A DNA stretch of 5,896 nucleotides from Oscillospiraceae bacterium (GCA_017396055.1 JAFQND010000012.1:1-5896); one strand, 5' to 3'. Shown: positions 1 to 5,896, counted from the first letter of the stretch. The notes: generated by a model from the letters alone, not told the origin. A program made the numbers and translations.

Positions 1-507
1 ACCACCCACCTGTTCAACGCAATGTCCGTTCTGGGTCACCGCGAGCCCGGCACCGTCGGTGCTGCCATCGACTCCGGCGCTTACACCGAGCTGATCTGTG
101 ACGGCTGCCACGTTCATCCCGCTGTCATCCGCATGGCATTTGAAGCCGTCGGCGAAGACAAGATGGTCGTTGTATCCGACAGCCTGATGGCTGCAGGCAT
201 GCCCGAAGGCACCACCTGCCAGCTGGGCGGTCAGGACGTTGTCGTTAAGGACGGTCGCTGCCAGCTGATGAACGGCGTTATCGCCGGCTCCATCGCCAAT
301 ATCCTGTCCGAGATCCGTCTGCTGATCTCCATCGGCATCGATGAGTGCGTCGCCATCAAGTGCTCCACCATCAACCCCGCCAAGGCTGTCAAGATCGATG
401 ACCGCGTCGGTTCCATCTCTGTCGGCAAGTACGCTGACCTGGTCGTTCTGAACGACGATTACTACCCCGCCGCTGTTTACCGCGACGGCATCAAGCAGGC
501 AATCTAA
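1..507 (+). CDS. nagA: N-acetylglucosamine-6-phosphate deacetylase, C-terminal part (5' end outside window)
   Basis: This enzyme removes the acetyl group from N-acetylglucosamine 6-phosphate in the cytoplasm, giving glucosamine 6-phosphate for glycolysis or cell-wall recycling. The reading frame is open from base 1 and ends at TAA 505-507. It gives 168 residues, a little under half of the roughly 380 usual for the family, so the metal-site residues of the N-terminal half lie outside. Visible family motifs are THLFNAM (residues 2-8, substrate-binding loop), DGCHVHP (around residues 35-41, with the active-site His after DG), VVVSDS (catalytic Asp at codon 178-180) and GVIAGS. The C-terminal end, with NPAKAV then GSISVGKYADLVVL, is the typical return to the small beta domain of amidohydrolases. 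The ATG at 22 is internal (the Met of FNAM), not a start. Codons end strongly in C or in GTT/GTC, as in a well-expressed housekeeping gene. The gene converges on the minus-strand cluster and is probably not part of it. Family assignment is firm. Confidence 0.93.
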   Translation, partial: TTHLFNAMSVLGHREPGTVGAAIDSGAYTELICDGCHVHPAVIRMAFEAVGEDKMVVVSDSLMAAGMPEGTTCQLGGQDVVVKDGRCQLMNGVIAGSIANILSEIRLLISIGIDECVAIKCSTINPAKAVKIDDRVGSISVGKYADLVVLNDDYYPAAVYRDGIKQAI

Positions 508-530
508 GATTGCCCGAATTGAGGTAAGAG

Positions 531-561
531 AAACCCCCTCCCGTTTTGGGAGGGGGTTTTT
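531..561 (+). terminator. Intrinsic terminator after nagA, possibly bidirectional
   Basis: A perfect 12-bp stem (531-542 with 548-559, core CCCCCTCCC/GGGAGGGGG) closes a five-base loop (GTTTT) and runs into a T stretch at 557-561. It begins 23 bases after the nagA stop. On the minus strand the same stem is followed by TTTCTCTT, a poorer but plausible U tract, so it may also stop transcripts arriving from the convergent hydrolase-like gene. Confidence 0.88.
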
Positions 562-600
562 GGTTTTGGGGAAGGATTCGGTGCGTTTTTGTATATCGGC

Positions 601-642
601 GGGCGCTCATAGATACACCCTTCGGGCTTAATCTGAGCGCCC
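601..642. repeat. Imperfect inverted repeat in the intergenic spacer
   Basis: GGGCGCTCA (601-609) pairs perfectly with TGAGCGCCC (634-642). After a two-base bulge (610-611) the pairing continues with GAT (612-614) to ATC (631-633). The 16-base apical loop contains CCCTTCGGG, which can form a small inner hairpin. No T tract follows on either strand, so it is a poor terminator. Its GC-rich ends and spacer location resemble short dispersed palindromic elements of Firmicute genomes. Whether it is repeated elsewhere cannot be seen here. Confidence 0.55.
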
Positions 643-661
643 CTACTACCTCTCATACTCC

Positions 662-866
662 ACTTCAATGATATCCACGCCCCTGCAGGCATGGGCGGGT
701 TTCGATATGGAAGGCTTACCGGAAAGGCGATCCGTTTAATCTTCGTAACTGACTTCAATGATATCGACGCCCCTGCAGGCATGGGCGGGTTTCGATATGG
801 AAGGCTTACCGGAAAGGCAATCCGTTTAATCTTCGTAACTGACATCAATGATATCCACGCCCCTGC
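662..866. repeat. 90-bp tandem repeat, about 2.3 copies, overlapping the 3' end of the hydrolase-like gene
   Basis: Unit 1 is 662-751 and unit 2 is 752-841, identical at 88 of 90 positions (differences at 676/766 and 729/819). A third partial copy, 842-866, differs at 844 and 856 and lies inside the coding sequence of the minus-strand gene. Read on the minus strand, each unit carries the same C-terminal coding end (GVDIIxV...) and a stop codon. Because 90 is a multiple of three, all copies stay in the frame of the gene with no other stop inside a unit. The array occupies most of the second half of the 318-base gap between nagA and this gene. It looks like a recent tandem duplication, given the near identity of units 1 and 2. 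Confidence 0.93.
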
Positions 867-2724
867 CCGGGATTCTGACCCTGAAGCCGTCGGCGGTGCA
901 GTGGGCATCATAGCCCTCCGGTTTGGTCAGCACCTTCACCGAGCGGATGCGCCGTCCGGTCGTGACCCGCGGGAGGACATAGTAATATTCGTTGTTGTCG
1001 ATGATGATGCGTGAGGTATGCTCGCCCGTCCGCACCTCGCAGAGGGTGCATTCCTCTTTGCCGTCGCCGTCAGCGATGCGGGCGTTGCAGCCTTCGTTGA
1101 TCTTTTCTGCGGCATCAGCCAGCATTTCTCCGTCGGGGTCACAGGTGACCAGCGGATAGGGCCAGCCGTCGCAGGGCGGATTGGGACGGTCGAAGGTGAG
1201 TCCGCTCTCTTTTTCGAAGAGGAAAGCTCTGCCGCGGTCATAGCGTTTTACCACTTCCAGCTCGTTTTCCGGCAGCAGAGAGGGATTCGTCACCACCAGA
1301 TCGCCGGAATAGCTGTCCAGGTCCTCGATCCGAACCACTTTATGCACCATTGCTCCCGCTCTCATCAAAAGGGCGAGCCAACGGGCAGAGTGACATTTTC
1401 CGTTTACAAGCAGCTCGTTCAGCTCCCGTTCCATCCGCGCATTGCTCCACAGGAAAGCGGCACCCTCCACATCGGCAGGTGCATCGATGTATGCGTTGTC
1501 CAGACAGAGCCGGATATCCGCCCACTCGCCCTTTTTCAGGGCGTCGCCCAGGCAGAAATGGGGGCCGTTCGTGATGGTCACAAGCCCGTCGCCGCCCTTG
1601 ACAAAGTGGCAGAAATTGCCCGCCGCAGCCCGCTGCATGGCGGTGGGGGCGTGGTGCAGCACGTCCCACTGCTCCTGGTTGTCCCAGATCATAAAGAGAG
1701 GGGTCAGCGGCAGCACATCCGGCAGATACGCCCTGAGGGTCATCAGGTTCGCGAGGAATTCATAGTGGATCAGCTTGCGGTGGTCATAGCTCATCTTAAA
1801 ACCGTGGTTGTCGCCGGTGCTGAGAATGGCAAGGTCAGAGGAAACGTCCTCGGGGATCAGGGCGTCTGCGCCCGCTTCGGCAATGACCCGATAGTCGACG
1901 CCATAACGGAAGAGTGCCTCCAGAGGGTCGCGGGTCCAGGCACTGTTGACGATGGCAGAAAGCCCCGCCTCTTTCAGTCCGCCGATGATCTTTTTGAGAA
2001 AACTGCCCCATCTGCGGCGATAGAAGGAGATCCATTCGGTGCGTTTGTTCTGCCAGAGCCAGATGCTTCGGTCCTCCACCCCGTCGGGCAGGGTGATGCC
2101 CGCCTGTTCCAGCAGGTCATCGGAAAAATCGCTGTACCAGAGATTGCTTCGCAGCGAGGAAATGCCGTCGGCGATCTGAAACCCGTCAAAGCCATAGTCG
2201 GCGGCGGTCTCACAGAGCTTTTTCAGCAGATAATCCTCATAATAGCTGCCGTCGGCAAAGCGTTTGATCATGATGATGCCCCGCTCCATCCGTCCGTTTC
2301 CGGCGGGCATCAGCTCGGGGTGCAGTTCGCTGAAGAGGGGCACGCCCTCCAGCCCGTTGTCCGAATCCATGTCGAAAAAGCTGCCATAGACCTTAATGTT
2401 TTTGCGGTGCAGCTCTTCCACCAGTTTTTTCAAGCCGAAATTGGTCCAGTTCTGCCGCTCGCGGTCGTCGTTTCGGGGGTGACCGCCATAAGAGCAGGCA
2501 TAGACCGGCAGGAGGGCTTCCTTCTCCATGCCGCGGTGGGAGTTGACAAAGTCGATGCTTGTCAGGTGCAGCGAGATCTTGTCCGGCAGGAATCCCAGAT
2601 TTTCGACATAATCCGACACGCCCATGTCGGGCAGTGTGCAGTCAAAGCCGATCAGTTCGACCCAGACGGAGTTTTGAAATCCCGCCTTTGCCGAGCCGAA
2701 ATAGGCGTTTCTTTTTCCGTACAT
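826..2724 (-). CDS. Putative glycoside hydrolase-like TIM-barrel protein, family unassigned
   Basis: I do not recognise a named family. The 632-residue protein begins MYGKRNAYFG, has no signal peptide or membrane segment, and should be cytoplasmic. Residues about 15-350 read like a (beta/alpha)8 barrel of the glycoside hydrolase type: KISLHLTSIDF (49-59), KNIKVYGSFFDMDSD (108-122), YGFDGFQIADGIS (177-189), SAIVNSAW (256-263), ADALIPEDVSS (286-296) and MIWDNQEQW (345-353). Asp186 and Glu292/Asp293 sit at strand ends where catalytic acids usually lie, but their role is a guess. Residues about 422-505 (from FLWSNAR to VVTNPSLLPENELEVVKRYDRGRAFLF) resemble the Rossmann-like domain that follows the barrel in GH42-type enzymes. 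The last 100 residues look like a small beta domain. The ATG is supported by AAGGAG six bases upstream. The gene lies 241 bases downstream of the glycyl radical enzyme on the same strand, so a shared sugar-related pathway is likely. The 3' end, including the stop codon, is duplicated downstream in a 90-bp repeat. Confidence 0.72.
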   Translation of the reverse strand: MYGKRNAYFGSAKAGFQNSVWVELIGFDCTLPDMGVSDYVENLGFLPDKISLHLTSIDFVNSHRGMEKEALLPVYACSYGGHPRNDDRERQNWTNFGLKKLVEELHRKNIKVYGSFFDMDSDNGLEGVPLFSELHPELMPAGNGRMERGIIMIKRFADGSYYEDYLLKKLCETAADYGFDGFQIADGISSLRSNLWYSDFSDDLLEQAGITLPDGVEDRSIWLWQNKRTEWISFYRRRWGSFLKKIIGGLKEAGLSAIVNSAWTRDPLEALFRYGVDYRVIAEAGADALIPEDVSSDLAILSTGDNHGFKMSYDHRKLIHYEFLANLMTLRAYLPDVLPLTPLFMIWDNQEQWDVLHHAPTAMQRAAAGNFCHFVKGGDGLVTITNGPHFCLGDALKKGEWADIRLCLDNAYIDAPADVEGAAFLWSNARMERELNELLVNGKCHSARWLALLMRAGAMVHKVVRIEDLDSYSGDLVVTNPSLLPENELEVVKRYDRGRAFLFEKESGLTFDRPNPPCDGWPYPLVTCDPDGEMLADAAEKINEGCNARIADGDGKEECTLCEVRTGEHTSRIIIDNNEYYYVLPRVTTGRRIRSVKVLTKPEGYDAHCTADGFRVRIPGRGVDIIDVSYED

Positions 2725-2730
2725 AGTGTT

Positions 2731-2736
2731 CTCCTT
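2731..2736 (-). promoter_or_regulatory. Ribosome binding site of the hydrolase-like gene
   Basis: On the minus strand AAGGAG lies six bases before the ATG at 2724. It fixes this start. It also gives the gene its own translation initiation rather than coupling to the glycyl radical enzyme, whose stop is more than 200 bases upstream. Confidence 0.82.
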
Positions 2737-2769
2737 TTGGGGGAATACAAAGTTTTACCCGATTTTTAA

Positions 2770-2902
2770 GCTCATCGTCAGATGAGCGATGGAAACATCG
2801 CGGGTTGCAGGGGCAGCGCTCTTTGCATCTGTTGTTGAGGCTCCGCCTCAAACTCCGTCAGGGCTCCGCCCTGAACCTGCAAGGGTCATAGACCCTTGAC
2901 CC
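2770..2902. repeat. Chain of five GC-rich hairpins in the spacer between the two large genes
   Basis: The 241-base spacer holds no gene and is largely made of short perfect inverted repeats: GCTCATC/GATGAGC (2770-2776, 2781-2787), GCGATG/CATCGC with a GAAA loop (2786-2791, 2796-2801), TTGAGGC/GCCTCAA (2835-2841, 2845-2851), TCAGGGC/GCCCTGA (2858-2864, 2868-2874) and CAAGGGTC/GACCCTTG (2880-2887, 2891-2898). A longer-range pair, TTGCAGG (2805-2811) with CCTGCAA (2876-2882), encloses the two middle hairpins. The third and fourth hairpins share the loop TCC. GGGTCA (2883-2888) with TGACCC (2897-2902) forms an alternative to the last hairpin. I see no convincing promoter. The block looks like a dispersed palindromic element of the kind common in clostridial spacers. 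In a read-through transcript it would form a strongly folded intercistronic region that could attenuate or stabilise the flanking messages. Confidence 0.75.
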
Positions 2903-2950
2903 ATTTTTTCGAAGCGTTTTATATATCACCGGTCACCACAACAAACAGAA

Positions 2951-2969
2951 ATAAAACCAAAGGTTTTAT
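2951..2969 (-). terminator. Weak hairpin overlapping the stop codon of the glycyl radical enzyme gene
   Basis: ATAAAACC (2951-2958) and GGTTTTAT (2962-2969) form a perfect 8-bp stem with a three-base loop that includes the TAA stop (2966-2968). On the minus strand it is followed by TTCTGTTTG. With only two G-C pairs and an interrupted U tract it would be at best a leaky terminator. It could equally be a coincidental palindrome. Confidence 0.25.
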
Positions 2970-5146
2970 CTCGTGGCTCTGGCAATGATCTCGTCCTGAA
3001 TGTCCTTGGTGAGACAGACGAAATAATAGCTGTAGCCGCAGATGCGCACCATCAGGTCGCGGTGTTTGTCCGGCTCCCGCTGGGCCTCTCTGAGCATCTC
3101 GTGGTCCAGCAGATTGAACTGCAGGGTGCCGCCCTCGTTTTCGAGGAATTCCATGATGATGGCCATCATGATGGTTTTGCCCTCTTCCCCTTTCAGCCGG
3201 GGCAGGGTCATCTCCAGCGCGTGGGACTCGCCGTATTCGGTAAAATCGATATTCCTGATGCTCGTGAGCATATCGGTGGGCGTGATGCCCGAGAGGAATT
3301 CGCTGGGCGAACATCCGCGGGAGAGATAATAGCCCTTTCTGCGGCCGTCGGGAGTGGCGGCGGTGACTTCGCCCATGGGACGGAAGATGTCATGGGCATA
3401 AAAGGCGGGGAGATATTTTCCGCCGCGTCCGTTTTCTCTGCCCGAAACGGTGCTCAGGTCATGGAAGACCCGCACGGTAAAGGCATCCAGCTCTTCGTTT
3501 CCCGAACCGTATTTGGGAATACGGTTGAGGATATACTGACGGAGGGATTCGTTTTCGGCAAAGTCGGCATCCAGTACGGCACAGAGTTCTTTCATGGTCA
3601 GCTTCTTTTCATCGAAGCAGAGCTTCTTCACCGCATAAAGCGAGTCGATAAAGGTGGCGGGCCCCAGCATCGAGAGGGCGGTGTTGGCATATTTCGAGCC
3701 GCCTGCGGTCAGGTCGGTGCCCTTTTCGAGACAGCCGGTCATCATCGTGCTGTACAGCGGCATGGGGTCGTACAGGCTCCACCGCTCCTCAAAGGCATTC
3801 TTTGCTGCCTCGACCTTCAGATGATAGGCCCTGACATCGCCGATGGCAGCGGCGTAAAACTCCTCAAAATCGGCATAGCCGCCCTTTTCCATCGTGTCGA
3901 GAAGGATCCTCGGCAGACCGATCCAGGTGTCGGCGCGGGTACAGACCTCGGTGCCGCCCAGTACGATCTCATGGCAGCCGCCGGCCACATATCTTCTGAC
4001 ATCGCGGATGTCCTGGCCGAGCTTTACCCTTGCGGGGATATAGACATCGTCATTGAGCAGAACGATACAGGCAAGTCCGTCCAGCTGCATCTCACAGAGC
4101 CGTTCGAAATATTCGGCCGGATGGGCTTTCGACACGCGGCAGTCCAGCTTCAGATTGACGGTACGGGTCTCCTCCTCCGCCTCAAGGATCAGGCGGGTGA
4201 CCTCGTTATAGATGGGCGCGCCCTCTTCGTCACAGCCGCCCAGGATGATGGTGGTGGAGGTTTCTCTGTTCAGGGTAGTCTGCTCGTTCTCGTCAAAGCG
4301 CACCGCCGTATAGACAAAGAGCATCGAGAGAAGATCGCGGGCTTCGTCCCTGGTGAGCCGTCCGGCGGCCAGGTCCCGCTCATAATAGGGCAGGAGCATT
4401 CGGTCCAGCTGACCGAAGGTGCTGACGCCGATGCCTTCGAGGGTGCCGACTGCCTCGCGACAGAAGAAGATGGCCGCCAGCGCTTCATAAAAGGTCTCAG
4501 CGGGGCGCATGGGCACCTCTGCCGCTGTCTTTGCGATACGGGCGAGATTTATTCTGGCGGCTTCGTCCGTCTCGGTCTCCAGCATCCGTGCGGCCTCGTC
4601 GGCAAACCGTTTCGAAAGTGCCGCGAGAATATCCAGGCTCTCCTTTGCCGCCGCGTAAAAGGCGAGTTTCTTCGGGTCGGTACAGGCTTTGGCATACTGC
4701 TCTGCCTTTTCCTTCAGCCCGTCAAGGCCAAGCGCGAGGATATCATCATAGTTCAGGGCATGGTGGTCAAGGCCCACGGGGTTGTTCCAGTTATAGAGAT
4801 GTCCGTCGGCGCGGTCGGCGGCAAAATACTCCCGATAAATTTCCAGAGGCTCAGCGCCCTCACGATAGTACATCCTCGCGCCGCAGCCGCCGTCCAGACC
4901 GCCCCAGATACGTCTGACCCGTCCGGCGGTCAGCTGGTTCCAGAAGGGAAAATACCTGAAAACTTTGATATCGCTCTTTTCGGCCAGCAGGCGCATCAGC
5001 CCGGTCTTCTGGCGGAAAGGTTCCCCTCTGTACAGGTCGAGGATCTCGTCGCAAAGGGGCTCCAGCACTTCTCTCTGATGGTCAAAAGCGGCAAAATAGC
5101 CGTCCATCTCGTCAACTGTCCTGCGAAGTTTATCGGTCACCAGCAT
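2966..5146 (-). CDS. Glycyl radical enzyme (pyruvate formate-lyase-like), substrate unknown
   Basis: The 726-residue cytoplasmic enzyme has the pyruvate formate-lyase-like barrel domain followed by a glycyl radical domain (about residues 605-726). The C-terminus reads QFNLLDHEMLREAQ, then DLMVRICGYSYYFV, then QDEIIARATR. This is the family signature, with the radical on Gly704 (codon 3035-3037). The active-site loop is VAGGCHEIVLGG: Cys391 (codon 3974-3976) would carry the thiyl radical and Glu393 matches the Glu of the GCVE motif in radical dehydratases and C-X lyases. Pyruvate formate-lyase itself has two adjacent cysteines, so this is not PFL. His392 in place of the usual small residue is uncommon in the classes I know. 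At 726 residues it is somewhat shorter than most characterised relatives (about 780-850). The ATG follows AGGAGG by eight bases and lies 13 bases after the activase stop, so the two are co-transcribed. No microcompartment targeting peptide or shell gene is visible. Enzyme class is near certain; the reaction is unknown. Confidence 0.93.
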   Translation of the reverse strand: MLVTDKLRRTVDEMDGYFAAFDHQREVLEPLCDEILDLYRGEPFRQKTGLMRLLAEKSDIKVFRYFPFWNQLTAGRVRRIWGGLDGGCGARMYYREGAEPLEIYREYFAADRADGHLYNWNNPVGLDHHALNYDDILALGLDGLKEKAEQYAKACTDPKKLAFYAAAKESLDILAALSKRFADEAARMLETETDEAARINLARIAKTAAEVPMRPAETFYEALAAIFFCREAVGTLEGIGVSTFGQLDRMLLPYYERDLAAGRLTRDEARDLLSMLFVYTAVRFDENEQTTLNRETSTTIILGGCDEEGAPIYNEVTRLILEAEEETRTVNLKLDCRVSKAHPAEYFERLCEMQLDGLACIVLLNDDVYIPARVKLGQDIRDVRRYVAGGCHEIVLGGTEVCTRADTWIGLPRILLDTMEKGGYADFEEFYAAAIGDVRAYHLKVEAAKNAFEERWSLYDPMPLYSTMMTGCLEKGTDLTAGGSKYANTALSMLGPATFIDSLYAVKKLCFDEKKLTMKELCAVLDADFAENESLRQYILNRIPKYGSGNEELDAFTVRVFHDLSTVSGRENGRGGKYLPAFYAHDIFRPMGEVTAATPDGRRKGYYLSRGCSPSEFLSGITPTDMLTSIRNIDFTEYGESHALEMTLPRLKGEEGKTIMMAIIMEFLENEGGTLQFNLLDHEMLREAQREPDKHRDLMVRICGYSYYFVCLTKDIQDEIIARATR

Positions 5147-5154
5147 GGTTTTTT

Positions 5155-5160
5155 CCTCCT
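5155..5160 (-). promoter_or_regulatory. Ribosome binding site of the glycyl radical enzyme gene, overlapping the activase stop
   Basis: A full AGGAGG on the minus strand shares its first base with the activase stop codon (TAA, 5160-5162) and sits eight bases before the ATG at 5146. Strong initiation here suits an enzyme needed in larger amounts than its activase, and the overlap suggests translational coupling. Confidence 0.88.
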
Positions 5161-5896
5161 TATCGAACGGTCACGTCCGCGCCTGCGGCAGCTGCCGCCG
5201 CACAAAGCTTTTCCATGATCTCTTTTGACGGGGGCTCTGTATCCGCTCCCCGATAGGCCCTGTTCAGGCCGTCATATTTATCCGACGCCGCCCGATGGAA
5301 GGGCAGAAGCTCCAGCGGCTGTCCCACCAAAGCGGCAAAGCCGCCCACCGCGGCGATCTCGTTTTCGTCCAGGTTGAACCCCGGCACCACCGGCGTTCTG
5401 AGCGTGAGTTTTACGCCCCGCTCTGCCATCCGGCGGATATTTTCAAGGATCTGTTCGTTTCCGGCGCCGGTATGCTGCCGGTGCAGGTCGGGATCGATAC
5501 ACTTGACATCACACATCACAAGGTCGAGAAACGGCAGCATCGGCTCGAGCGTTTCCCACGGGACATTGGCCGCCGTCTCGATGGCGGTATGGATGCCCTC
5601 TCCTTTCAGAAGCTGCAGCATCTCAGACAGAAACACCGGCTGAAGAAGCGGTTCGCCACCCGAGAAGGTGACGCCGCCCCCCGAACGCTCATAGAGTCCC
5701 CTGTCGCGGAGCAGCTCATGCAGAAGTTTTTCCGGTTCGGTCTCTTTTCCCATGATGGTCAGCGCTTCGGCATAGCAGCTCTCGGCACACCGGCCGCAGA
5801 GGGTACAGTTTTTTGTAAATCTGGCGGTGAGCCCTTTTTCCGTCACGGGACAGTTTTCGGTACAGGCGCCGCAGCCGATACATTTTATCTTGTGAA
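5160..5896 (-). CDS. Glycyl radical enzyme activating enzyme (radical SAM), N-terminus outside window
   Basis: This protein reductively cleaves S-adenosylmethionine to abstract hydrogen from the glycine of its partner, here almost certainly the enzyme encoded 13 bases downstream. The frame is open to the right edge, giving 244 complete residues of a usual 290-320. Reading inward from the edge, a first ferredoxin-type cluster site, CIGCGACTENCPV (cysteine codons between 5882 and 5850), is followed by a second, CTLCGRCAESC (5807-5775). Next comes GGGVTFSGGEPLLQ, whose SGGEP (5663-5649) binds SAM, then MCDVKCIDPDLH and TLRTPVVPGFN, all typical of the family. The CxxxCxxC that binds the radical SAM cluster normally precedes the ferredoxin insert and must lie beyond the window. 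A GTG at 5844-5846 in the same frame splits the first CxxCxxCxxxCP motif from the rest, so it is not the start. Two ferredoxin sites fit activases of the dehydratase/lyase group rather than the small PFL activase, which lacks them. Confidence 0.94.
   Translation of the reverse strand, partial: HKIKCIGCGACTENCPVTEKGLTARFTKNCTLCGRCAESCYAEALTIMGKETEPEKLLHELLRDRGLYERSGGGVTFSGGEPLLQPVFLSEMLQLLKGEGIHTAIETAANVPWETLEPMLPFLDLVMCDVKCIDPDLHRQHTGAGNEQILENIRRMAERGVKLTLRTPVVPGFNLDENEIAAVGGFAALVGQPLELLPFHRAASDKYDGLNRAYRGADTEPPSKEIMEKLCAAAAAAGADVTVR

Noticed and set aside
662..866. CRISPR array
   Set aside because: The units are directly adjacent 90-bp repeats with no unique spacers.
504..911. A 135-codon minus-strand open frame and a 107-codon plus-strand frame (691-1014) with repeated peptide units
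   Set aside because: The peptide repeats only reflect the 90-bp DNA repeat read in other frames. Neither frame has a supporting ribosome binding site or domain, and both overlap the hydrolase-like gene.
1018..2769. A 583-codon open frame on the plus strand, opposite the hydrolase-like gene
   Set aside because: It is antisense to a well-supported gene with a good ribosome binding site. The frame stays open because the real gene rarely uses TTA, CTA or TCA codons, and its translation shows no recognisable domain.
2725..2965. Riboswitch or T-box leader for the hydrolase-like gene
   Set aside because: The spacer is a series of simple hairpins without a recognisable conserved riboswitch core or T-box sequence, and no terminator with a clean U tract on the minus strand precedes the gene.
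2966..5146. Assignment as pyruvate formate-lyase (pflB)
   Set aside because: The paired adjacent cysteines of pyruvate formate-lyase are absent; the active-site loop is GGCHE, and the activase carries two ferredoxin-type sites that the PFL activase lacks.
3062..5218. A 718-codon open frame on the plus strand, opposite the glycyl radical enzyme gene
   Set aside because: Same codon-bias artefact. The minus strand carries unmistakable glycyl radical enzyme motifs, and the antisense translation has no coherent domain or ribosome binding site.
5160..5846. Activase starting at the GTG at 5844-5846 as a 228-residue protein
   Set aside because: In-frame codons upstream encode a complete CxxCxxCxxxCP cluster motif, and this GTG is the Val just after it. 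The real start must lie beyond the window, before the radical SAM CxxxCxxC.

Overview
The window is a 5.9-kb piece of a fairly GC-rich bacterial genome, probably an anaerobic Firmicute of the gut type (Clostridia, perhaps Oscillospirales). This is an inference. It rests on an oxygen-sensitive glycyl radical enzyme with its activase, strong AGGAG-type ribosome binding sites, and intergenic spacers made of short GC-rich hairpins of a kind I associate with that group. No marker gene fixes the taxonomy.

Layout. Positions 1-507 (+) hold the last 168 codons of N-acetylglucosamine-6-phosphate deacetylase (nagA), followed by a strong hairpin terminator at 531-561. From 508 to 825 there is no gene: the spacer holds the terminator, a 42-base imperfect inverted repeat and most of a 90-bp tandem repeat (662-866) that runs into the 3' end of the next gene. 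Everything from 826 to the right edge is on the minus strand and is read right to left. It starts with a glycyl radical enzyme activase (5160-5896, its N-terminus beyond the window). Thirteen bases later comes a 726-residue glycyl radical enzyme (2966-5146). After a 241-base spacer full of hairpins comes a 632-residue TIM-barrel protein resembling a glycoside hydrolase (826-2724). nagA and the minus-strand genes converge on the terminator and repeat spacer.

How the genes fit together. The activase and the glycyl radical enzyme form a standard pair: the activase uses S-adenosylmethionine and iron-sulfur clusters to place a radical on Gly704, which then generates a thiyl radical on Cys391. The enzyme keeps the Cys-x-Glu arrangement of radical dehydratases and C-X lyases but reads GCHE instead of the usual GCVE, and I cannot match it to a characterised class. 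The downstream hydrolase-like protein has no signal peptide, so it should act in the cytoplasm. A reasonable but unproven reading is a sugar or glycoside catabolic module: the hydrolase-like protein releases or prepares a polyol or sugar-derived substrate that the radical enzyme dehydrates or cleaves. nagA is on the opposite strand and convergent, so its link to this module is only proximity.

Most worth a second look: the unassigned radical enzyme with its hydrolase-like partner, the in-frame 90-bp repeat that duplicates the C-terminal coding end and stop codon of the hydrolase-like gene, and the chain of hairpins between the two large genes.
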